A stretch of DNA of 64,000 bases from Lotus japonicus (Eukaryota; Streptophyta; Magnoliopsida; Fabales; Fabaceae): positions 35,329,780-35,393,779 of the forward strand of contig NC_080041.1 in the NCBI RefSeq assembly GCF_012489685.1. The letters are read 5' to 3'. How positions within the stretch are numbered: position 1 is the stretch's first letter; the number at the start of each line of letters is the position of its first letter. Shown here in pieces: positions 1 to 11,264 of this stretch. A program made the translations under genes and the position numbers. Below the pieces are notes generated by a model. That model was not told where the DNA came from. It ran no database searches and saw only the letters and a program-made list of their open reading frames with translations.

Positions 1-1
1 A

Positions 2-2332
2 GAGTCCATTGATGATTATCTAAACAGGTTTAGGATGCTCAAATCTCGATGTTTCACTCATGTCCCTGAACACGAGCTAGTTGTCTTAGCCGCTGGTGGT
101 CTAGAGTATTCTATTAGAAAGAAAATTGATACTCAATATATTCGAGATATGTCTCTGCTCGCAGACAGAGTAAGGCACATCGAATTACTAAAGGCCGAAA
201 AGTCTGAGGAAAGGGCCAAAACCAATAAGTGGCCAAAGAAGGAAAAAGTAGCGTACATAGACACCGACCCAGTGTGTCAAAGTCCATGCATTTATCGAGA
301 AGTTCCCACGGATGTCGACATAAATGATGTCAATCTGGCTGAACTCCAGCCAGGCGATCCTTATGTTTGTAAAGCATTGAAACCACATGAAAACAAACTT
401 GGGGAAGAAAGCCCCAAGAATACCATTCCTGCAGTAAAAACTTATACTTTTGATGTGACCAAATGTGACGCAATTTATGATATACTTGTGTCTGATGGTT
501 TGCTTGTGGTCCCTAAAGACCAAAAACTTCCTTCTCCTGAACAAAGGAAAGGGAAGAAATATTGCAAATATCACAACTTTTTTGGTCATTGGACCTCACA
601 GTGTGTTCGTTTCAGGGATCTTGTGCAGGGGACATTGGATTCAGGAAGACTCAAGTATGATGAAAAAGCCAAAAGCCAAATGAAGATTGACTCTGATCCG
701 TTGCAGGTAGCTGAAGCCAACTATGTGGAACCTTTCTACATTGGCATGGTCGACATTTCTGAGAAGCTAGATCTGGGCCTGACACTTGGGGAGGCAAAGG
801 AGGAAAACATTGCTGTCGAAGAACCAGAGGTCGAGAAAGAGGTGAGCCTAGAGGAGGTTTACCCCAAGGCCGGAGAAACTCTTGTTGAGTTTTTGTCCCG
901 GAGCAAAGATGGCGAGAAAGAAGTCATGCTGTGCCCTCGATGCAGCGCCGTTTTCGACAAGTCGGCAGCCAAAGCCTACCAAGATTCTGAAATGAAAAGG
1001 CATTACCAGAACAAAGTGCCTGTGTCTAGGAGGTTGAAATATCCCCATGAGGAGTGGGTTGAGAGAGGCCAGGAACTCGATGGCCATAAAGGCCAGAAGT
1101 CGAGGAGTAAAGACAAGACTTACGTCCCTGATGCTGGGTTTCCAAGAAATCAATGGTTCAGGCCAGCGCCTCCAAGGCCAAAACAACACCAAAAGTGGCA
1201 GAAAATCGACTTGGGCCAAGGATCCTCTTACATCAACAATTCCCGTGTGTCGCGAAGCTACTCCTATGGCTCTGGGAACTACTATGCTCCTGAGCAAATG
1301 ACCAGGACTCAATTCACACGTTTTCTGAGGAAAAGGAAAGCTGAAAGGGAAAGAGGTGGCAAGTTCCGTTCATTATGGGACATAAAGCCAGAAGACAACC
1401 CTCGCAATGAACCTAGTGTGGTGTCGATTATCAATCAGCTCGACCACGCCATTAAACAAGAAGCAACTGTGCCACCAAACCCGGCCAAGGAAAAGGGGAA
1501 AGAAGCTGTCGAAGATGAGGATGAAGATATGCTCGAAGACTTCGATGACAGCGATGGAGAAGACCTCAACATCATCTGCATAGTGTCTATCTTGTCTGCT
1601 GAATTCGACAGAATATCAGAGGTTACAGAAAGTGAAGAGGATTATTATGTCGAGGAAGAACCAGACGACAACCCCTTGTGTTATTATGTGATGCAGAGAG
1701 GATCTGTCGAGGATGAGAGAGCTATTTTCCAAAGGCCAACCGAGCAGATGAAGAGCCATTTGAAACCGTTATTTGTTTGGGCCAAAGTCGAGGAGAAAGG
1801 AGTTAATAAGGTCCTTGTCGACGGAGGAGCTGCAATCAACTTGATGCCTGGGTTTATGCTCAAAAAGCTGGGTAAAACCGAAGCAGACCTAATCCCACAT
1901 GATATGGTACTTTCTGATTATGAAGGAAAGACAGGTTCTTCTCTGGGGGCAATCATGCTGAATGTAACCGTAGGAACGGTAGCCCGCTCCACTTTGTTCA
2001 TTGTGGTTCCTTCAAAGACCAATTACAATTTGCTGCTGGGAAGAGAATGGATTCATGGCGTGGGAGCAGTTCCCTCGACTTTGCACCAACGTATATCTAT
2101 TTGGAAGGCTGATGGGGTCGTCGAAAATGTACAAGCAGATCAAAGCTACTATTTAGCAGAAACAGGCTACGTTGGTAAGAAGAATTTCGAGAAAAGTTTA
2201 GCCACAATTGCTCCTTTGGACACAGTGGCCAATCAATATTTCAATCCATATTCAGAATACTCAGTGACGTTGGACCCCATCCGGGGGCTAAACCTTAATG
2301 AAGCTTGCAAACCTGATGCCATGAGTGGATGA
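2..2332 (+). CDS. gag-protease polyprotein, partial at the 5' end
   Basis: The frame is open from base 2, before the first ATG at 35, so the true start lies upstream. The first ~60 residues match the end of a retrotransposon gag domain. A Cys/His cluster of zinc-knuckle type, with a C-K-Y-H core, lies near residue 177 counted from 35. After a long acidic linker the retropepsin active site reads D-G-G-A at about residue 596, followed by an L-L-G-R-E-W flap-like segment. Gag forms the cytoplasmic particle and the aspartic protease matures it. The ORF stops at 2330-2332, where the pol frame is offset by one base. It appears intact within the window. Confidence 0.85.
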   Translation, partial: ESIDDYLNRFRMLKSRCFTHVPEHELVVLAAGGLEYSIRKKIDTQYIRDMSLLADRVRHIELLKAEKSEERAKTNKWPKKEKVAYIDTDPVCQSPCIYREVPTDVDINDVNLAELQPGDPYVCKALKPHENKLGEESPKNTIPAVKTYTFDVTKCDAIYDILVSDGLLVVPKDQKLPSPEQRKGKKYCKYHNFFGHWTSQCVRFRDLVQGTLDSGRLKYDEKAKSQMKIDSDPLQVAEANYVEPFYIGMVDISEKLDLGLTLGEAKEENIAVEEPEVEKEVSLEEVYPKAGETLVEFLSRSKDGEKEVMLCPRCSAVFDKSAAKAYQDSEMKRHYQNKVPVSRRLKYPHEEWVERGQELDGHKGQKSRSKDKTYVPDAGFPRNQWFRPAPPRPKQHQKWQKIDLGQGSSYINNSRVSRSYSYGSGNYYAPEQMTRTQFTRFLRKRKAERERGGKFRSLWDIKPEDNPRNEPSVVSIINQLDHAIKQEATVPPNPAKEKGKEAVEDEDEDMLEDFDDSDGEDLNIICIVSILSAEFDRISEVTESEEDYYVEEEPDDNPLCYYVMQRGSVEDERAIFQRPTEQMKSHLKPLFVWAKVEEKGVNKVLVDGGAAINLMPGFMLKKLGKTEADLIPHDMVLSDYEGKTGSSLGAIMLNVTVGTVARSTLFIVVPSKTNYNLLLGREWIHGVGAVPSTLHQRISIWKADGVVENVQADQSYYLAETGYVGKKNFEKSLATIAPLDTVANQYFNPYSEYSVTLDPIRGLNLNEACKPDAMSG

Positions 2333-3318
2333 CACAGCGATGAAGAAAAAGATGCCACTACTGAGTGGCAAACCAGTGGTAAAGATGATTAATTCGAGCA
2401 TAGCTCGAATTTCGGCTTACGCAGCCGAGAACAAAATAAGAACGGCCTTAGAGGCCGCAAGAATGGCCAAAGAAATGGCTATTGATGAAGTTGACGATGT
2501 CTCAATTCTACCCGTCGAAACGACACTTCAGAATGAGGCAACAACGAATAAGGATAACATGCGTTTGGAAGAAGACGAGCAGAGTGTCGAGGAATTTGAA
2601 GATCTCTGCAATTTAAGACTGGATTGCATCTATGATGACAGCCCATTGGGTTTCGAGAAGCCACTGATCGACGTTTCCAAGAAAATGGAGGCACAGGACC
2701 CTTTGGAAGAAGTGGACTTGGGTGATGGCTCAGAAAAGAAGCAAACATACATCAGTGCTCTTATTGACCCAGAGTTAAAGGATAGGATGGTGAAATTACT
2801 CAGAGAATTCAAAGACTATTTCGCTTGGGATTATGATGAAATGGCAGGGCTTAGTCGAGAACTGGTAGAGTTGCAGTTACCCATCAAAGAAGACAAAAAA
2901 CCAGTCAAGCAATTACCCAGGAGGTTCCATCCAGATGTATTGGTAAAAATCAAGGAAGAAATAGAAAGGCTCCTCAGGTGCAAATTCATCAGAACAGCTC
3001 GTTATGTGGATTGGTTAGCCAACGTGGTCCCAGTGATCAAGAAGAATGGAAAGATGAGAGTTTGTATTGACTTTCGAGATCTTAACGCTGCCACTCCAAA
3101 AGACGAGTATCACATGCCTATTGCCGAGATTATGGTGGATTCAGCTGCGGGTCACAAATACTTAAGCTTGTTGGATGGTTATTCAGGTTACAACCAAATC
3201 TTCATAGCAGAAGAGGATGTGTCGAAGACGGCTTTTCGATGTCCTGGTGCCTTGGGGACATATGAGTGGGTGGTCATGCCATTTGGGTTGAAAAACGCTG
3301 GCGCGACCTACCAAAGGG
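2325..3318 (+). pseudogene. pol: N-terminal part of reverse transcriptase, truncated
   Basis: From about 2868 the frame carries a Ty3/gypsy RT fingers-and-palm region: a polyproline-arginine entry segment, the R-V-C-I-D-F-R-D-L-N block, the L-D-G-Y-S-G-Y-N-Q block containing the first catalytic Asp, and the F-G-L-K-N-A-G-A-T-Y-Q-R block ending at 3316. The sequence then jumps directly to G-D-F-L-G-F, a motif that in related elements lies some 65-70 residues further on. The missing piece includes the Y-x-D-D catalytic box. The junction also shifts frame, so this polymerase is dead. The first in-frame codon here is GTG (2325), not a convincing start. Confidence 0.85.
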
Positions 3319-3845
3319 TGATTTCTTGGGATTTGTGGTGCATAAAAAGGGCATCGAGATCAACAAAAATAAAGCTAAAGCCATTCTCGACACAAGTCCT
3401 CCAACCAGCAAGAAGCAACTGCAATCACTATTAGGAAAGATTAACTTCCTGAGGAGATTCATTACCAACCTTAGTGAGAAGACCAAGTCCTTTTCCTCGC
3501 TTCTTCGACTAAAGAAGGAAGATGTGTTCCGCTGGGAAGCAGAACACCAAAAGGCATTCGATGAACTCAAAAAGTACCTGTCCAATCCACCTGTAATGGT
3601 ACCACCCATCAAGGGAAGGCCAATGAAGCTGTATATTTCTGCCACAGATGAAACCATTGGAAGTATGCTGGCTCAGGAAGATGAAGATGGCAACGAAAGA
3701 GCCATATTTTACTTGAGTAGGGTGTTAAATGGCGTAGAAACTCGATACACTATGATCGAGAAATTGTGTTTATGTCTGTACTTCTCTTGTGTAAAGTTGA
3801 AATATTATATAAAGCCAATCGATGTAATGGTTTTTCTCATTATGA
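3317..3845 (+). pseudogene. pol: RT thumb and first RNase H, frame-broken
   Basis: Downstream of the deletion the frame changes. It encodes the RT thumb (F-L-G-F-V-V-H onward) and the N-terminal part of the Ty3/gypsy RNase H, with F-R-W-E-A-E-H-Q-K-A-F and the L-Y-I-S-A-T-D-E-T segment at about 3520-3660. Around 3820-3845 similarity passes into the next frame (H-Y-D-I-I-K-H-M-L). This indicates a second small indel. It is a relic, not a translatable gene. Confidence 0.8.
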
Positions 3846-5775
3846 TATAATAAAGCACATGTTATCCAAACCAATCTTGCATAGTCGAATTGGTAAATGG
3901 GCTTTGGCCCTAACCGAATATTCACTAACTTATGCCCCATTAAAAGCAATTAAGGGGCAAGCAGTTGCTGATTTTTTAGCGGATCATACTATGCCCAAAG
4001 AAATCGTAACTTACGTGGGCACACAACCTTGGAAGTTGTATTTCGACGGTTCCAGCCATAAAAATGGAACCGGGATCGGGATGTTCATCATATCCCCGCA
4101 AGGCATCCCCACTAAGTTCAAATTTAGGATCAAGGATAGTTGCTCGAACAATGAAGTTGAGTATGAGGCATTGATATCAGGCCTCGAGATCTTACTAGCT
4201 CTGGGGGCAAAGAACGTTGTCGTAAAAGGAGATTCTGAGTTGGTGATAAAGCAACTCACCAAAGAATACAAGTGCGTTAGCGAGCATCTAGCCAAATATT
4301 ATGTAAAAGCAAATAATTTGTTGGCTAAATTCAACGAGGTTGGAATAGGTCATGTCCCTAGAATGGAGAACCAAGAAGCCAATGAATTGGCGCAGATTGC
4401 TTCTGGGTATATGGTAGATAAACTAAAGCTGACAGAGCTAATTAAGATCAAGGAAAAGCTGAGCCCTTCGGATCTCGACATTATGTTTATTGATAATCTA
4501 ACCTCCAACGATTGGAGAAAGCCAATTGTCGAGTACCTCCAGAACCCAGTAGGGTCAACTGATAGAAAAGTTAAGTACAGGTCTCTAAGTTACACCATTT
4601 TAGGCAACGAGTTGTTTAAAAAGAACGTCGACGACACATTGTTGAAATGCTTAAGCAAGGACGACGCATTTATAGCTGTATCAGCTGCTCATGACAGCCT
4701 GTGTGGTGCTCATCAAGCAGGGGCGAAAATGAAATGGATTCTATTTAGGCAAGGTTTGTATTGGCCAACTATCATGAAGGATTGCAGTGAGTATGCAAAA
4801 GGTTGTCAAGATTGTCAAAAACATTCAGGAATCCAGCACGTACCAGCCAGCGAATTGCACTCTATTATCAAGCCATGGCCTTTTCGGGGGTGGGCAATAG
4901 ACTTAATTGGCGAAATTCACCCAGCCTCATCAAGACAGCACAAATATATCATTGTGGCAGTCGATTATTTCACTAAATGGGTCGAAGCTATTCCATTACA
5001 GAACGTAACACAGGAAACGGTAATCGAGTTTATACAAAACCATATTGTGTATCGATTTGGATTACCAGAGTCAATTACGACGGACCAAGGCACAGTGTTT
5101 GTGGGACGCAAAGTGGCAGCTTTTGCAGAATCCTGGGGGATCAAACTCTTAACCTCGACCCCTTACTACGCTCAGGCAAACGGCCAAGTAGAGGCGGCTA
5201 ATAAAATTCTAATAAGCTTAATCAAAAAGCATGTGGGTCGAAAACCAAAAAGTTGGCATGAATCTGTAAGCCAAGTCTTGTGGGCTTACAGGAATTCACC
5301 AAGGGAAGCGACTGGAACAACGCCTTTTCGACTGGCCTATGGCCAAGAAGCCGTGCTGCCCGCAGAAGTATATTTGCAATCGTGTCGAATTCAAAGACAA
5401 GAGGAAATCCCAAGTGAAGTTTACTGGAATATGATGCTAGATGAAGTGGTTAACCTCGACGAAGAAAGGCTCTTGGCACTGGACGTTTTAACAAGGCAAA
5501 AGGATCGCATAGCTAAAGCATACAACAAAAAGGTTAAAAATCGATCTTTTGTTACAGGTGATTATGTGTGGAAAGTTATCCTCCCAATGGATAAAAGAGA
5601 TAAAGCTGACGGGAAATGGACCCCCAATTGGGAAGGGCCATTTACAATCGAGAAGACGTTACCTAATAACGCTTACGTGATTAAGGAATTGAGCAATCAA
5701 CGTCAAAGTGTTACGATAAATGGCAAGTATTTAAAAGCATATAAGCCAATGTTGCACGAAATTAAAATCGAATGA
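3846..5775 (+). pseudogene. pol: archaeal-type RNase H and integrase, open but without an upstream connection
   Basis: The open frame contains the end of the first RNase H, then an archaeal-type RNase H starting at Y-F-D-G-S-S (about 4039), with the N-E-V-E-Y-E-A and K-G-D-S-E motifs supplying the acidic residues. The integrase follows: an H-x-H/C-x2-C zinc region (about 4690-4825), a core with D in W-A-I-D-L, D in T-T-D-Q-G-T and E in G-Q-V-E-A-A-N (the DDE triad, about 4890-5200), and a C-terminal G-P-F-type tail. Integrase inserts element cDNA into chromosomes. All three triad residues are present, but the upstream frame breaks mean it would not be made as part of a normal polyprotein. Confidence 0.85.
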
Positions 5776-5856
5776 AACACAAGCATTGAAATTGCCAAAT
5801 CACATTCATTGATCGGAAAATTACAGGTATGGCAGAATACAAATAAAACTAGAAGC

Positions 5857-6330
5857 CTAAAAAGGAAAAATGGCTCTGTATCCGTCATATCTAGCTTGCA
5901 TGGGTGCTAATCGATCCACCAGCGCCACCATCTGGCCCTCAAGTCGAGCCTTCTTTTGACGAGCAACCAGGTCTTCATGGGAGGCTGTAGATATCTCGAC
6001 GGCTAATCGAACGAGACCTTCTGGATCTTGTTGATCGAAAGAGGCCTGGAGAGAATCGAATTTCTCCCTCCACTCATCTATTTGGTGTTCTTGAAAGAAC
6101 ACCATTACTGAAAGCTCCCGGAACTCTTCAAATAGAGGCTTGGCTTCCAAGAGAAGCCCCTGGAATTCCTGAAGAGGAATTCTGACGCGCGCGATGATTG
6201 GCCTATGAAGCAGTTGATCAATGAGCCCTAAAAGCTCATCAAGGCCGGCAGAGGAGTCATACAGGTTCTGGAAAACGTCATCCTGGAAAGCCAGGTCCCT
6301 GATACGACGAAGAATGATGCTGCTATCCAT
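5857..6330 (-). CDS. antisense ORF in the Tat element, 157 aa, unknown function
   Basis: This is a complete ATG-to-stop frame antisense to the element, starting 81 bases past the integrase stop. The predicted protein is almost entirely charged alpha helix, with Leu/Glu/Gln-rich heptad-like spacing and no signal peptide or membrane segment. I recognise no domain. A TATAAAT sequence on the minus strand at 6421-6427 lies 91 bases upstream of the ATG, a plausible core promoter. It could be an independent small gene or a detached 3' part of the larger antisense gene. Expression is not shown. Confidence 0.45.
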   Translation of the reverse strand: MDSSIILRRIRDLAFQDDVFQNLYDSSAGLDELLGLIDQLLHRPIIARVRIPLQEFQGLLLEAKPLFEEFRELSVMVFFQEHQIDEWREKFDSLQASFDQQDPEGLVRLAVEISTASHEDLVARQKKARLEGQMVALVDRLAPMQARYDGYRAIFPF

Positions 6331-6420
6331 GGTTAAGAGTGAAAGGTTCTTAGATTGCAGGAAAAGATGAGAATGGAAGGAAGAGGAGTTACTGGTGAAA
6401 GACGAGTAAAAAACAGCCCC

Positions 6421-6427
6421 ATTTATA
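6421..6427 (-). promoter_or_regulatory. TATA-like element for the 157-aa antisense ORF
   Basis: On the minus strand this reads TATAAAT, 91 bases upstream of the ATG at 6330. Position and sequence suit a plant core promoter, but this is inference only. Confidence 0.3.
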
Positions 6428-6838
6428 ATAGGGATATAGCAAACAGTCGCATTAATGCAAGCATGCAGTTACCAAAGCGTCAGCCAAACACGGAAAGCCA
6501 CGTCAGCCACCACCACAAGTGGAGGAAGTTCTTAAGTCGTTAAACAAGAACGTGATAAAAAGCGTTATAAAGTATCGTGGTTTCCAAGGAAACTTAGAAG
6601 ATGAAAGGTTGCCAAGTTAAATGGTGTGAAACTCGGCAATGCGATGCAGGAAGTAACGTAATAAAGACTGAATCGACAATAAAATGCAAATCGAGAAATA
6701 AAGCATGTCGAGCATTGCCAATACAAATTCATTCATTAATCAGAAGTCGAACAGAGATACAGGAATGATTGTTACAAAATTGGCAACAAAGGCCACAATA
6801 GATCCATGGCCATTACAATAAAACAACAACTATGAAGC

Positions 6839-9800
6839 CTAAATCCTCGACTTGAAGGCTTCAAGCTGAACCCCGGCAGCAGCAATCCTAGAATCCAAGC
6901 TTTGCTTCACGCGCCGCTCCGCTGCAACCTCTTTAGAAAGCTGAGATGTCGATAACATCACATTTGTGCACTCGGCAGCCAGAGTATTCAGCCGGGAATT
7001 CACAGCTGGGCCTTCATCAATCAGCATCGCCTTCTGCTTCTCGAGCCTTGCCACCTCCCTTTGAAGCTCGTCCAGTCGAGCATCAACACTTGACAACTCA
7101 TCTGCTATAAGAGCTTTCCTAGCAGTCAGCTTCAGAATTTCATCCTTCGAAGGCAAGAGTCCATTGGTGTTGGAAGCCACTTGTGCCTGCTTAGTCCCAA
7201 TGAGTTGTTCCACCGCAATGGCTTTGTCAAGTGTGGCCAAGATATCGACCAAGAGAGTCTGAAGCTCAACGAGAGCATCTGCTCGAATTTGGTCAAGTCG
7301 TTGGCCCAATAGGAAGGCAAGCAGCTCTTTAACCTCCTGGCCTAATCGAGGGTTAGCTCGAACCCCGTCGACAAAGCCCGCATCGAAAACCAGCCCTTTT
7401 AACTTGACCAAAGCCTCCTCAATCCGGCTATCATCAACCACTCCACCAGACTGAGCAGTCTCAGTAGTTTCAGCTTGGCGTGGCGGAGACTCGAGATCCA
7501 GAGTACCATCAAAGAAGCTTTGGAAAATGGAAAGAGGATCCTCGACTAAAAGAGCACTGAGCCTCTCACCAGAAGTATGAGAAGAGGCGGCCGTCTTAGA
7601 AGAAGCTGAGCCTCCCTTAGCATGAGGAGAAAGCAAAGCGACTTTGGCACCTGGTTGAAGTAGCTGAGGAGAAGATTGAGGCTGTTGGGAAGAAGTTTGA
7701 AGCTGTCGAGGAGAAGGTTCAGAATGAGTGGAGGCCAGAATATCAGCCTTGGGTGGGGGCATCACACCAATCACTTGGTCAGGCTGAATGATTGGACCCT
7801 CACTACCCTGCACCTCATCATGTGGTACATTTTCTTCACGAGCAGGGGAAGGCATGTTCTGCATATCCTGCGGAGGAAAATTAGAAAGGTTATCTCGACA
7901 TTCTTTGGTATAATAGGGTTCACAACCAGGATGTTGCCAAGCAATTGGTTTCGAGTTAAAATAGAATGTCAGTTTGTCCCACACAGGGTCTGACTCGGTA
8001 GAGTCTAAACTCGAGCTAGAGGACTCTAAACTGCTCGAAGAGCTAGATAGGATAACTGGTGGGGGTTTAGAAGAAAACCACGTGGCTCGAGGTACAACCA
8101 TTTTAGACATGCCAACCCTCTGAAGAATAAAAGTAAAAATGATTGAGAAAGAGGAAAAGAAAGCGAATTGAGACGAGATGTGAATTAATGATTCACCTTA
8201 GGGCCAGATTCTCTGAGGGGACTGGAACTGGTTGAACTCTTGGAATGGTGGGAAGAGGAGCTGCCAGATTTACGACTAGACCTTTTCCCGGAGGTCTTCT
8301 TGGCCTGAGCCATCTCGACACGAATTGGTGCAGTACCTTGAAGCAGAGGGCTGGAAGCTTGCTGATCAACACCTTGATCACCACCTTGCTGCATTTCTTC
8401 ACGCTGGCTGGCTGACTTAGCCGGGGAAGGATTTCCCACAGTAGGTTCACCAGCACCCTTAGCCCTTTTTTGGCTTGTAGAAGTGGTAGGGGTGGCCCCT
8501 CTCTTTCGACTCTGAAACAAAAGACAAATGATCACAAAGACGAAATAAAGGTCAAGGGTTCACAGGTTTCAGTATTACCTTAGGCATCTTGAGCTTATCA
8601 ACCAAGGCAACATCATCATCATCATCCTCCACTTCGACAGTCGCAGAAACCACCCGAGGAGAAGCCTGAGGGGTCGGTCGAGGAATTGGTTCAGCTACAA
8701 AAGGAAAACAAAGGAAAATTAAGCCATAAATATCGCAAAGATGCCAGGTCGAAATGATTACCTTGACCAATAAGCGTTCTTATCGATATGTGGTTGAAGA
8801 TTTCGACCGGCACATGGAGAGGGTAATTCCATAGGTAACGCTTGGTCCAGGTCACCCGCTTCCGAGGGGGCAGTGCACTGTGGTAAAAGTTTTTGATACT
8901 TACATGATCAACCCACTTAGGAAGCACCACCGGAAAAGCCAAAGCATACTTACAAGTAGGCAGTGGTGGGAACCTAAAGCCTGTTTTTCGAATAATAAAA
9001 GAAAGACCATCCTCATCAGAGGGAAGGCTCAATCGGGTTTTCTTGGCTTTAGCTTCCCACATTCGCCTTAGAACTTGGGCTGCTTTGGCAACCGTTTCCT
9101 GAAGTCGAGGACCCGGAAAGTATACTACACCGAAGAATTGTTGAAAAGCGTTGATCTCAGATGTATCCATACCTTTGGTTTTCTTTGGGGCCTGCCTCTG
9201 CAAAAGAAAAATATTTGTTATGCGCTGGAAGCAACCTTCAATTGGCGTCGAAATATCGTGCCAATAAGCAGACCACCACGTCTTAAACGCCTGAGTGACG
9301 TAAAAGGATGGAGTAAAATTGAAAGGACTAAGGCCAAGCAGCTCCTCCTCATTGTAATAGCTAATGGTAGTGTCGAAAGCACTACGCTTGGTGATGGTAC
9401 CAGGATAGAGGATGAGGGATTTGTCGAACAAGGTATTGGGCAAATCTTGGCTCAGCCCAAATTGTCGAGACACAAGCTGAGGATTGTAACCGCAAAGAGT
9501 GAAATCATTACTGGCAAAGTTGATGGTCAACACCCTGGGAGATAATATAGTCTGCCAAAGCTCGACTTGGTGCTGAGAAAGGTTCTCCGAACCAGGAAGA
9601 TTAGGGTATGAATTCCTTAGCCACCGAGGGCCATAAGAAGGTTTGTGATACGGCGCAAAGCTCGAGCGGAAACGTTTCAGCTCGAAAAACATGGTGAAAT
9701 ACTTCTTAAAGTCAAGCTCGAACGTGGAGGCATCATAAGGAGGAGTAAGGGCTTCAAGCCTGAAAGCATCGATCCTTGTGCTAGACACCACAGGAGGAGG

Positions 9801-10784
9801 GTTCTTGGCTGGAAGAAATGGTTCGAAAACCGCATTCATCCAAAGCTGAAGGAGCCAGAAAGGACCAGCTGCATTCAAAGACGCAACCTTAGGATCTCGA
9901 ATATCAGCTATCGCTTCATTGATCATTTGGTAGAGATTGTCGAGCACGAGCCTGGCCATGGCGATAATTCGACCCTCATGTAACATGTTGGCTAAAGGAA
10001 GGAGTTTAGCCGGAATCCTCAAGGATTTGGTGCAGAACACATAAGCAGAAAGCCAATACAGCAGAAACGCGACATGCTCAGCATCGGAGACTTCACCATT
10101 CTCGACATAGTGATCTTTAATAAACTTACTAAAAGCAATAGTATCTGTCGGAATGGCAATAGGATTGGTGGGAGCAGCAGAAGAATGGTAATCATCACCC
10201 ACCACCCAAAGGCCAGTAATTGCAGCAACATCAAGAAGAGTGGGAGAAAGCATCCCAAAGGGGACATGAAAGCTATTGGTAGACCGCTCCCAAAAGAAAA
10301 GAGAACTCAGAAGCATAGCAGGGTTGTAAGTAATCGGCGACCTCGACAACTGAATGAGGTCGAAAATTTCAGTGACTTTCCAATGCCCAGACTTACTGGC
10401 CTCCACCCTGTCGAGCCATTTCAGATAGGCTCCTTCACCAGCAGTTGGGTTAGGAGGCGCAGACCTGAAAGTCCTTTTGGGATCTTTCAGAAAAGGGAAG
10501 CGGTAAGAGGGTTGAAATGCAAGAATAAGCTCATCCCCACAAATGCTGGGGTGAAAATGCTCGTAACCCTCAGGGAGACTGTTAGGCCTGCCCTTCTTTG
10601 CCTTCTTCAAAGGGCCTAAAATGGCACGTAAATTGCCATTTACAGAAATAGGAATAAATACCTGGGATTTCCAGATAGTCCGTTTCTCCACTTCATACGG
10701 CGGGTCTGGAATAGGAGTGCGTTTGGCCTCATTCATCTCACATGCAGCGGCCAAAGGGATGACGTTGTTAGAACTAGAAGCCAT
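6839..10784 (-). CDS. antisense plant-mobile-domain protein, four exons, about 1244 aa
   Basis: Proposed exons on the minus strand are 10784-8762, 8694-8579, 8511-8197 and 8119-6839. The three introns (67, 67 and 77 bp) all have GT-AG borders with pyrimidine-rich acceptors, and the phases (1, 0, 0) join one frame from ATG to stop. The N-terminal ~450 residues resemble the plant mobile domain (PMD) carried by plant transposable elements and some host silencing or development proteins, including an F-G-M-L-S-P-T-L-L-D-V-A segment. Exon 2 is acidic, exon 3 is Ser/Lys-rich and nuclear-like, and the last ~100 residues of exon 4 form a coiled coil. A TATA box sits at 10922-10929. The role is unknown. 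Small extra ORFs of this type are established in Tat elements; the exon model is my inference. Confidence 0.7.
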
Positions 10785-10921
10785 AGAAATGTTCAGAGAA
10801 TACACCAGGAAAGCAGAAACCAAACGATTGAAGATGGTCACAAGCAGAATCAGGCAAAAGCTTGAGTGTTTGAAAGCTTGAGTGTTTGAAAAACGGTAAA
10901 GCCAGAGGGCCAACAATGGCG

Positions 10922-10929
10922 TATTTATA
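10922..10929 (-). promoter_or_regulatory. TATA box of the antisense PMD gene
   Basis: A perfect TATAAATA on the minus strand lies 138 bases upstream of the ATG at 10784. Transcription from here would run opposite to the retrotransposon's own genomic RNA. Confidence 0.55.
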
Positions 10930-11249
10930 GGCAAATGAAGGGTCGGACGCGAAGCTACATTATAAGATGGTGCATAAAATTTTTTGAAATCCAACGTTTA
11001 TTTTATTATATAACTGCAAACCCTAACATAAAGGCTAGAAAAGGGCCATGATTACCCTAGAATAGAGACGGCAGACGACAGATGAAGTCAGACGTCAAGG
11101 CTTCTGATTGGAGCAAAAGTCAAACGATAGGATCTCTGATGGGACTTGAAATCAGAAAGTGAAAAGTCGCGAACAGCCGTCAAGCTCCATCGAAATGCAC
11201 GAGCAAAAAATGCTTGATCCCTCCAAGGTCTGGTAGTCGAGAATCAACA

Positions 11250-11264
11250 TTTTTGGGGGGCATC
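11250..11264 (+). other. polypurine tract region of the Tat element
   Basis: A T5-G6-containing stretch ending in CATC directly precedes the TGTTGG start of the 3' LTR. This is where the plus-strand primer is expected. Confidence 0.5.

Noticed and set aside
848..1312. Minus-strand frame inside gag-protease
   Set aside because: Opposite-strand shadow of the gag frame with no domain content.
2325..2400. A separate gene start for the RT frame
   Set aside because: The first codon is GTG and the region is the normal linker between protease and RT; it is the continuation of pol in a shifted frame.
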